A stretch of DNA of 64,000 bases, taken from the NCBI RefSeq assembly GCF_025398155.2, contig NZ_CP104562.2, forward strand, positions 1,984,001 through 2,048,000. The letters are read 5' to 3'. This document shows, in pieces, positions 57,806 to 64,000 of this stretch (positions are counted from its first letter, which is position 1; each line of letters opens with the position of its first letter). The translations under genes and the position numbers were made by a program. This DNA is from Roseateles amylovorans. GTDB lineage: Bacteria; Pseudomonadota; Gammaproteobacteria; Burkholderiales; Burkholderiaceae_C. The notes under the pieces are model-generated. The model was given only the letters and a program-made list of their open reading frames with translations. It was not told where the DNA came from and did not search any database.

Positions 57806-59583
57806 CTACAGTCGGAGCCATGAGCAGCAGCCCCTCGCGATCCGGCGCGCGTCTCGCCGGCCATGCCCTCGTGGAGGCCCTGATCGCGCAGGGCGTGACC
57901 GATGTCTTCGGCGTCCCCGGCGAGAGCTATCTCGCCGTGCTCGATGGTTTCCATGAACACCGCGATCGCATCCGCTTCATCGCCTGTCGGCATGAGGGCG
58001 GCGCGGCCTTCATGGCGGAGGCCGGCGGCAAGCTGACCGGTCGCCCCGGCGTGTGCTTCGTCACCCGCGGACCGGGCGCCACCAACGCCAGCATCGGCCT
58101 GCACACCGCCTTTCAGGATTCGACGCCGATGATCCTGTTCATCGGCCAGGTGGCGTCCGATCAGCGCGATCGGGAAGCGTTCCAGGAAGTGGACTATCGC
58201 CAGATGTTCGGACCCGGCACCCTGGGCATGGCCAAATGGGTCGGGGAGGTGCAGGACGCCGATCGCCTGCCCGAGTACATCGCCCGCGCCTTCCACACGG
58301 CGCAGCAGGGTCGCCCAGGGCCGGTGGTGCTGGTGCTGCCCGAAGACATGCTCACCGCGCCCTGCGCCGCATCCGTGCTGCCTCGCGCGCAACCGGCGGT
58401 GGCCTGGCCATCGCCTTCAGACCTGATCGCGCTTCAGGCACGGCTGGAGGCAGCAGAACGCCCCTTGGTGCTGGTGGGTGGCAGCGGGTGGACGCCACAA
58501 GCCTGCGCCGCGCTGCAGGCCTTCGCGCATCGGTGGCAGTTGCCGGTGAGCGCCGTCTTCCGGCGCCAGGACCTGTTCGACAACCATGATCCGCACTATG
58601 CGGGTGATGTCGGCATCGGCATCAATCCAGCCCTGGCGCAGCGGGTCGCTGAGTCGGATCTGCTGATCGCGCTCGGACCGCGGCTCGATGAGATGACCAC
58701 CGGCGGCTATACGCTGCTGAAGGCCCCGCGTCCGGCCCAGCCGCTGGTGCACCTCCATGCGGGGGCAGAAGAGCTGGGCCGGGTCTATGCAGCCGATCAA
58801 TTGATCCAAGCTTCCATGAGCGTCGCAGCGTTGGCCCTGGAAACGCTCCATCCCCCGACGCCCGGTGAGCGACCTTGGGCGGCGTGGACTCGGGCTGCTC
58901 GCGCCGACTACGAACGCAATCAGCAGCCAGCGGCGCCGTCGGCGCCATCCGCCGACTTGCGCATGGACATGGCGGCGGTCATCGGCCTGCTGAATCGCCT
59001 GCTGCCGGCGGACACCGTCTTCACCAACGGTGCGGGCAACTACAGCGGCTGGCTGCATCGTTTCCATCGCTACACGGCCTTGCACCAGGGCGGACGCACC
59101 CAACTGGCGCCGACCAGCGGGGCCATGGGCTATGGGCTGCCTGCGGCCGTCGCGGCGAGTCTGCTTCAGAAGGACCGCTGGACGGTCAACCTCGCCGGCG
59201 ATGGCGATTTCCTGATGACGAGCCAGGAGATGGCGACCGCCATGGCCCATGGCGCCAGGCGGTTGATCAGCATCGTCGTGGACAACGGCAGCTACGGCAC
59301 GATCCGCATGCATCAGGAGCGCGAGTATCCAGGGCGCGTCAGCGGCAGTGATCTCCACAATCCCGACTTCGCCGCACTGGCCCGTGCCTATGGCTGGGCC
59401 GCGCACAGCGCTGATCGCACCGAGGAAGTCGAAACGGCGCTGCGTGAAGCCCTGCAGTCGGAGTGTCCGACCTTGATCCATCTGAAGCTGCCGGTGGACA
59501 TCTCCACCAGCCGCACCACCCTCACGCACATTCGCGAGGCCGCCCTGAAGCGACAGGCCGAGCACCGTGCTGGCGGACAATGA
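57802..59583 (+). CDS. Thiamine-diphosphate enzyme, acetolactate synthase-like
   Basis: This 593-residue cytosolic enzyme is of the IlvB/benzoylformate decarboxylase superfamily. The cofactor-activating Glu is in CRHEGGAAFMAEAGG (Glu65). The middle domain follows, and the TPP/Mg motif is AGDGDFLMTSQEMATA with a distal DNGSYGTIRMHQ. It lacks an adjacent small regulatory subunit (ilvN), so it is probably not the main branched-chain enzyme. The reaction is unassigned. It is translationally coupled to the merR gene. An ATG at 57820 is an alternative start. Confidence 0.87.
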   Translation: MTTVGAMSSSPSRSGARLAGHALVEALIAQGVTDVFGVPGESYLAVLDGFHEHRDRIRFIACRHEGGAAFMAEAGGKLTGRPGVCFVTRGPGATNASIGLHTAFQDSTPMILFIGQVASDQRDREAFQEVDYRQMFGPGTLGMAKWVGEVQDADRLPEYIARAFHTAQQGRPGPVVLVLPEDMLTAPCAASVLPRAQPAVAWPSPSDLIALQARLEAAERPLVLVGGSGWTPQACAALQAFAHRWQLPVSAVFRRQDLFDNHDPHYAGDVGIGINPALAQRVAESDLLIALGPRLDEMTTGGYTLLKAPRPAQPLVHLHAGAEELGRVYAADQLIQASMSVAALALETLHPPTPGERPWAAWTRAARADYERNQQPAAPSAPSADLRMDMAAVIGLLNRLLPADTVFTNGAGNYSGWLHRFHRYTALHQGGRTQLAPTSGAMGYGLPAAVAASLLQKDRWTVNLAGDGDFLMTSQEMATAMAHGARRLISIVVDNGSYGTIRMHQEREYPGRVSGSDLHNPDFAALARAYGWAAHSADRTEEVETALREALQSECPTLIHLKLPVDISTSRTTLTHIREAALKRQAEHRAGGQ

Positions 59584-59587
59584 GCGC

Positions 59588-59827
59588 ATGTCTGCGACCC
59601 CGACCCCCATCCCCTTCGCCCTGCGCGGCGACTACATCGAACTCGACAAGCTGCTCAAGGTCTGCAGCCTGGCCGACAGCGGCGGCGCCGCCCGCCATTT
59701 GATCGCCGACGGGCAGGTGCACGTCGATGGTCAGATCGAACTTCGCAAGACCGCCAAGATCCGCGCCGGCCAAGTGGTGGAGTTCGCCGGCCAGCGGATC
59801 GAGGTGCAGGCGCCAGACGCCGGTTGA
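59588..59827 (+). CDS. Small S4-domain RNA-binding protein (YbcJ-like)
   Basis: This 79-residue protein is essentially a single S4 domain: YIELDKLLKVCSLADSGGAARHLIADGQVHVDGQIELRKTAKIRAGQVVEF. Such proteins bind structured RNA, often in ribosome or tRNA contexts. It begins 4 bases after the TPP-enzyme stop, so the two are co-transcribed. rraA follows after 21 bases. Confidence 0.92.
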   Translation: MSATPTPIPFALRGDYIELDKLLKVCSLADSGGAARHLIADGQVHVDGQIELRKTAKIRAGQVVEFAGQRIEVQAPDAG

Positions 59828-59848
59828 ATTCCACTCAGGAGCCTTCCG

Positions 59849-60373
59849 ATGACGACACCTCATGTGTCCCTGCGTTTCTCCACCTGTGACCTCTGCGATT
59901 CGCTGAAGGCCGACACCAGCGGCGCGACCCGCTGGCTGCCGGGGCAGCGCTATCGGAGCTACGGCGCCCGTATGCGCTTCGCCGGTCCCATCGCCACCGT
60001 GCGCTGCCTGGAGGACAACAGCCGGGTGAAAGCGGCGGTCGAGAGCTTCGGCGGCGGCAAGGTCTTGGTGGTGGACGGTGGCGGCTCGCTGCGGCGGGCG
60101 CTGCTGGGGGGCAACCTGGCCGCCAGTGCGGCGAAGAATGGCTGGGCCGGTCTGCTGGTGCATGGCGCAGTGCGCGACCTGGAAGAACTGCGGGCGGCCG
60201 ATGTCGGCATCTTCGCGCTCGGTCATGTGCCGATGCCGACCGAGCGGCGCGACGAAGGCCTGTCCGATGTGCCGGTCCAGATCGATGGCCAGTGGATTCG
60301 CCCCGGCGAATGGCTGTATGCCGATGAGGACGGGGTGGTGATCACCCCGACCGCCGTTCATCCGGTCGGCTGA
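59849..60373 (+). CDS. rraA: RraA-family protein (RNase E inhibitor / HMG aldolase fold)
   Basis: This 174-residue trimeric-fold protein starts FSTCDLCDSLKADTSGATRWLPGQRYRSYG and shows FGGGKVLVVDGGGSLRRALLGGNLAASAAKNGWAGLLVHGAVRDLEEL, the family core. Members either regulate RNase E or act as 4-hydroxy-4-methyl-2-oxoglutarate aldolases. The C-terminal VPVQIDGQWIRPGEWLYADEDGVVI fits both. The Arg in VRDLEEL is compatible with aldolase activity. Its 3' end overlaps the converging GGDEF/EAL gene by 16 bases. Confidence 0.9.
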   Translation: MTTPHVSLRFSTCDLCDSLKADTSGATRWLPGQRYRSYGARMRFAGPIATVRCLEDNSRVKAAVESFGGGKVLVVDGGGSLRRALLGGNLAASAAKNGWAGLLVHGAVRDLEELRAADVGIFALGHVPMPTERRDEGLSDVPVQIDGQWIRPGEWLYADEDGVVITPTAVHPVG

Positions 60374-62814
60374 GCGCGTCGCGCCGTCACCCAGGCGACC
60401 AGGTCGGGCGCGGCCTGGGGGCGGGCGAAGAAATAACCTTGCGCCACATCGCAACCCATGTGCTGCAGCAGTTGGCGCTGGCCGTCGGTCTCCACGCCTT
60501 CCGCGACCACGGTCATCCCCAGCGCCCGGCCAATGCCGATCACGGCGCTGGCCAGGGCGCGATCGTCCTGGTCCAGTTCCAGATCCCGCACAAAGCTCTT
60601 GTCCAGCTTGATCTCGGTCACCGGTAGCCGCTTCAGGTAGCTCAGGCTCGAGTAGCCGGTGCCAAAGTCATCCACCGAGACTCCTACGCCCATCGCATGC
60701 AGCTTCTGCAGTTGCTCGCGGGGGCGGCTGTCGTCGTCCAGCATGACCCGCTCGGTGACCTCCAGTGTGAGGTCGCCGGCACTCAGGCCGTGACGAACCA
60801 GCAGCGAGCTGGCGTGCGCCGCCACATCATCCTGATGAAATCGCAGCGGCGAGACATTGACCGACATGCTGGGCACGTCCACGCCCTCGGCACGCCAGCG
60901 CGCGAGTTGGGCGCAGGCCTGCTCCATCACCCAGGCGTCCAGGGCGCCGATCAGGCCGCTCTCTTCGGCGACCGGGATGAAGCGGTCCGGCGGGATCCAG
61001 CCGCGCTGCTCATCCTTCCACCGCAGCAGCGCCTCCACGCCCACCAGTTGGTTCTCTGGCAGGCTGAGCTTGGGCTGGTAGTGCAACTGCAGGGCGTTGC
61101 AGGCCAGGGCATGTCGGAGTGCGGTCTCGATCTCCAGCCGCTGGTCCAGCGCCTGGTTCATGGTGTTGAGGAAGTAGCGCGCACAGTCGCGCCCGGCACG
61201 CTTGGCCTCATACATTGCGATGTCGGCGTTCTTCAGCAACTGATCCAGGTCGCCGCCGTCGAGCGGATAGGCGCAGACGCCGATGCTGGCGGTCATCGGC
61301 AACCGCAGCCGGCCGTTTTCCAGCGTCAGCGGCGCCTGCAGTGCTTCACGCAGCTTGTCGGCAACCTGCAGGCCATCCTCCGCCGTGCAGCCGGGCAGCA
61401 GCACCACGAATTCGTCGCCGCCCAGACGGGCCAGGGTGTCGCTGTCACGCAGGGTGCCGAGCAGGCGCTGGGCAATCTGTCGAAGCACTTCGTCGCCGGC
61501 GGCATGGCCCAATGAATCATTGACCGTCTTGAAGCGATCCATGTCCAGCAGCAGCAGCGCGGCGGGTTCGCGCGCCCGTGCGGCCAGGAGCAGCATCTGG
61601 CCGGCGCGGTCGGTCAGCAGGGTGCGGTTGGGCAGGCCGGTCACGCCGTCGACATAGGCCAGCCGTTCGATTTCGCGCTGATGCGCCTGATGCATGAAGG
61701 CGATCTGGCAGAGCTGGGTGCAGGCATCGACCATGCGCCGATGAAACGGCGCCGCCGCGCGCGGCTCCCGGTAATAGAGCGCGAAGGTGGCCACCACCCG
61801 GTCATGGGCCAGCACAATGGGGGTCGACCAGCACGCTCGCAAGTCGTGCGCCAGCGCAAGCGAGCGGTAGGGCGCCCACAAGGGGTCGGTGGCGATGTCG
61901 GTGACCTCCACCGATTCGTGTCGCCAGGCGGCCGTGCCGCAGGAGCCGGCGCTGGGTCCGATCTGAACACCCTCCAGCGCCGCGCTGTAGCTGGCGGGCA
62001 GGCTGGGTGCGGCCAAAGGGTGAATCAGGCCGGCCTCGTCGATGGTGAGCACCGAGCAACTCACCTCCGGCGCCAGGGCCTCCACACAGCGGCACAGCAG
62101 GTCCATGACCTCGCGCAAGCTGCGGCCGACCGCCACGGCCTCGAGCACTTCGCGCTGGAGCCGGTCGATGGCGGCGCGCTCTTCGCGGACGTCGGTCCGA
62201 CACATCATCAAGGCGGACAGGGCCGAGCCTGGCGGGTGGGTCACATGGACGTCCAGCTGAAGCAATTCGCCGTTGTCCTGCCTCAGCCGCAGCGCGTGGG
62301 CGGGGGGGCTGTACGCCTCGGCGTCCCGGTCGACGGCGGTGGCTGCTGGCGCGGTCTCAGAGGGGGGCGCCGGAGTGGTCGCCTTGGTGGTGCTGAGGGG
62401 CGGTTCAGCCGAAGGGGGCGCCGCAGACGCTGAAGTTGCTGAGGTTGCTGGCGCTGCTGACTCCGCTGACGCTGCTGACGCTGCTGACTCCGCTGACTCC
62501 GCTGACTCCGCTGAGGTGGCTGGAGCGGCTGGAGTGGCTGGAGCCGGCGAGGTCGCTGATGTCGGCGAGGGCAGCGAGGATCCTGATGTCGCCCATGACG
62601 CTGAGGGTGCGCCGGCCAGCAACTGGGCCAGCCGCGCCGGTGTCAGTTGCTCGCAGCAGTCGAACAGCGAGTCGGCGTTGGTCCAACGCCGAAAGCGTTC
62701 GTTGGGGAATCGGACGTGGCCTTGGTCATCGGTCCAGACCAGACCGATGTCCGCCTGCGCCAGAAGCGCTGCCATGGTGGCGGCGTCCGGCATCGTCTCA
62801 TGCGGCTCGGGCAT
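60358..62814 (-). CDS. GAF-GGDEF-EAL cyclic-di-GMP enzyme
   Basis: This 818-residue protein has a PAS-like N-terminus (~10-65, ADIGLVWTDDQGHVRFPN). A long Ala/Ser/Thr/Pro linker (~70-175, AESAESAESAASAA) follows, then a GAF domain (~220-370), a GGDEF domain with an intact GGDEF motif (465-469) and an EAL domain with intact EALLRW (Glu594) and DDFGTGYSSLSYLKRLP. Both cyclase and phosphodiesterase activities are therefore possible. It has no membrane segments. It could set the c-di-GMP level read by the riboswitch on the sedolisin gene; that link is inference. Confidence 0.94.
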   Translation of the reverse strand: MPEPHETMPDAATMAALLAQADIGLVWTDDQGHVRFPNERFRRWTNADSLFDCCEQLTPARLAQLLAGAPSASWATSGSSLPSPTSATSPAPATPAAPATSAESAESAESAASAASAESAAPATSATSASAAPPSAEPPLSTTKATTPAPPSETAPAATAVDRDAEAYSPPAHALRLRQDNGELLQLDVHVTHPPGSALSALMMCRTDVREERAAIDRLQREVLEAVAVGRSLREVMDLLCRCVEALAPEVSCSVLTIDEAGLIHPLAAPSLPASYSAALEGVQIGPSAGSCGTAAWRHESVEVTDIATDPLWAPYRSLALAHDLRACWSTPIVLAHDRVVATFALYYREPRAAAPFHRRMVDACTQLCQIAFMHQAHQREIERLAYVDGVTGLPNRTLLTDRAGQMLLLAARAREPAALLLLDMDRFKTVNDSLGHAAGDEVLRQIAQRLLGTLRDSDTLARLGGDEFVVLLPGCTAEDGLQVADKLREALQAPLTLENGRLRLPMTASIGVCAYPLDGGDLDQLLKNADIAMYEAKRAGRDCARYFLNTMNQALDQRLEIETALRHALACNALQLHYQPKLSLPENQLVGVEALLRWKDEQRGWIPPDRFIPVAEESGLIGALDAWVMEQACAQLARWRAEGVDVPSMSVNVSPLRFHQDDVAAHASSLLVRHGLSAGDLTLEVTERVMLDDDSRPREQLQKLHAMGVGVSVDDFGTGYSSLSYLKRLPVTEIKLDKSFVRDLELDQDDRALASAVIGIGRALGMTVVAEGVETDGQRQLLQHMGCDVAQGYFFARPQAAPDLVAWVTARRAQPTG

Positions 62815-62936
62815 CGCATCTCCCTGTGATGGTAACCAGCATCGCAGGGAAGCGCGGACGCTACAAGGGGGCGAGACTCCCCGGAATCTGGGAGACCCGC
62901 CAGGCAGAGGCCTTCAGCTCGGCTCCCGAGGGGCGC

Positions 62937-63512
62937 TCAATCTGGTGTGCAATCCGGCATGCGACCCACCAGCAGTCCACTGGTGGTGAAGTACTGGCCG
63001 CCGCCCAGGTGATGCAGCGCGCGCCGGCCCTCGGGCAGATCCAGCCAGTGCCCCTCCCGGAAAGCGGTGTCATCCGCCCAGGCCGCGACGACCTCGGCTA
63101 AAAAAAGGTCGTAGCGGGCTTGGTTGTAGGGCTCGGGGTAGATACGGCATTCCAGCCAGGCCAGGCAGCCTTGCACCAACGGCGCCTCCACCAAGCTGGC
63201 GGGCTCGGTGCTGAGGCCGAAGCGGCTGAACTTGTCGAGGTCGCGACCGCTGGTGTGACCGACGCCGGTCACCAGGTCCACCTGTGCGGCGCTCGGAACG
63301 CTGAGCACGAAGCTGCCGGAGGCTTCGATCAGGCCGCGCGAAAAGGTGTTTTTGTCGATGACCACCGCCACCTTGGGCGGATCGAAGTCCAAGGGCATGT
63401 TCCATGCGGCGGCCATCACGTCGCGCTGGCCTTGGTGGGCGGACGCCACCAGGACCGTGGGGCCGTGGTTCAGCAGGCGGGAGGCTTTGGCCAGGGGGAC
63501 AGCTTGTCTCAT
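62937..63512 (-). CDS. Flavin reductase-like, FMN-binding split-barrel protein
   Basis: This 191-residue protein of the flavin-reductase family shows HGPTVLVASAHQGQRDVMAAAWNMPLDFDPPKVAVVIDKNTFSRGLIEASGSFVLSVP, the usual FMN-binding N-terminal half, and later a conserved APLVQGCLAWLECRIYP. It likely reduces or binds FMN. The start MRQAVPLAK at 63512 lies just after the serB stop in the same orientation, so they may be co-transcribed. The open frame extending upstream overlaps serB and was rejected. Confidence 0.9.
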   Translation of the reverse strand: MRQAVPLAKASRLLNHGPTVLVASAHQGQRDVMAAAWNMPLDFDPPKVAVVIDKNTFSRGLIEASGSFVLSVPSAAQVDLVTGVGHTSGRDLDKFSRFGLSTEPASLVEAPLVQGCLAWLECRIYPEPYNQARYDLFLAEVVAAWADDTAFREGHWLDLPEGRRALHHLGGGQYFTTSGLLVGRMPDCTPD

Positions 63513-63525
63513 GGCGATGACCGGT

Positions 63526-64000
63526 TCAGGCGAAGACAGTGAGCAGGCGATCGAGTCCGCCATCCGGGATGGCCACCATCGCTTTGGCGCGGACAGCCGG
63601 CTTGGCGTGGTAGGCGACCGAGAGGCCGGCGGCACCCATCATCGGCAGGTCATTGGCGCCATCGCCCACGGCGATGCACTGGGCCGCTGTGGCACCGATG
63701 TGTTCGGCACAGTTCAGCATCATCCGGCGCTTCTCTTCACCGTCGCAGATCTCGCCCCAGGGCTGCATCAACAGGCCGCCGGTGAGCTGCTCATTGACGA
63801 TCTCCAGCGCATTGCTGCGCACGAAGTCCATGCCCAGCTCTGCGGCGACATGCTTCGTGAAGTAGGTGAAGCCACCCGAGACCAGGACCAGCTTCAGTCC
63901 CGCCGCCTTCAGCGCCGCGCAGAGCTCGCGCGCGCCGGGGTTGAAACGCAGCCGGTCGCGCAGCACCTGGGCCAGGGCGCTTGACGGGACACCCTTCAGC
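63526..64000 (-). CDS. serB: Phosphoserine phosphatase SerB (3' part)
   Basis: This is the C-terminal ~158 residues of a HAD-family phosphatase running off the window edge. Visible are the second HAD motif LVSGGFTYFTKHVAAELGMD, the lysine region and the Asp motif VGDGANDLPMMGAAGLSVAYHAKP, diagnostic of SerB, which makes L-serine from phosphoserine. The N-terminal part with the nucleophile Asp motif DxDxT is beyond 64000. The stop is 13 bases from the flavin reductase start. Confidence 0.93.
   Translation of the reverse strand, partial: LKGVPSSALAQVLRDRLRFNPGARELCAALKAAGLKLVLVSGGFTYFTKHVAAELGMDFVRSNALEIVNEQLTGGLLMQPWGEICDGEEKRRMMLNCAEHIGATAAQCIAVGDGANDLPMMGAAGLSVAYHAKPAVRAKAMVAIPDGGLDRLLTVFA

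Noticed and set aside
1..64000. In-frame TGA (selenocysteine) codons in window genes
   Set aside because: Reading the ends of the main genes, I saw no case where a conserved domain continues past a TGA. The expected selenoprotein is probably upstream of the window.
1..64000. Mobile elements or phage remnants
   Set aside because: No transposase, integrase, phage structural gene or flanking direct repeats were recognised, and gene content looks chromosomal throughout.

Overview
The window is a high-GC, gene-dense bacterial chromosome segment. Gene content and order (a paaGIK-ABCDE set with a TetR-type PaaR, a Sec/formate dehydrogenase accessory locus, nadA/nadB, RIO kinase, Mpo1-like and ComFB-like proteins) point to a Betaproteobacterium of the Burkholderiales, probably near Roseateles/Mitsuaria/Rubrivivax. 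That placement is inference from gene content only. No insertion sequence, prophage, integrase or CRISPR array was seen.

Layout. (1) 1-8400: the end of fdhE, then selA, selB and the selenocysteine tRNA gene selC, followed by a PhnD-type ABC importer (binding protein, ATPase, fused double permease) and a YdjA-like nitroreductase. Together these look like a locus for selenocysteine insertion and possible selenium uptake. (2) 8.4-14.7 kb: CBS protein, Mpo1-like membrane protein, YceI-like lipoprotein, GNAT, mobA-moaA (molybdenum cofactor) and a PfkB kinase. (3) 14.8-26.8 kb: phenylacetate catabolism (paaY divergent from paaGIK-ABCDE, then paaR, a periplasmic binding protein and paaZ), with a perfect TetR-type palindrome lying on the paaG promoter. 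(4) 27-31.2 kb: a single-domain response regulator, then a minus-strand operon behind a consensus LexA box: two small unknown proteins and a Cas4-like nuclease/XPD-type helicase fusion. (5) 31.4-41.4 kb: RIO kinase, histidine phosphatase, nadB, ComFB-like protein, nadA, AraC regulator/MFS pair, haloperoxidase-like hydrolase and an orphan TAXI binding protein. (6) 41.6-43.9 kb: a secreted S53 (sedolisin) peptidase whose leader carries a clear cyclic-di-GMP-I (GEMM-I) riboswitch. (7) 44.2-46.6 kb: a winged-helix/TPR-like regulator, SRPBCC and beta-propeller trio. (8) 46.8-56.4 kb: an AraC regulator divergent from a tightly overlapping operon that joins a drug-type tripartite efflux pump to a cbb3-like terminal oxidase, its cytochromes and a Sco protein. 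(9) 56.4-64 kb: alpha/beta hydrolase with a MerR-type promoter, merR, TPP enzyme, S4 protein, rraA, a GAF-GGDEF-EAL protein, flavin reductase and the 3' part of serB.

The strongest items for follow-up are the c-di-GMP riboswitch ahead of the sedolisin, the SOS-boxed operon with two unknown small proteins, the efflux-plus-oxidase operon, the linkage of an ABC importer to selABC, and a large intergenic hairpin element found twice with compensating arm changes. Many spacers also hold short tandem repeats, each with its own unit.
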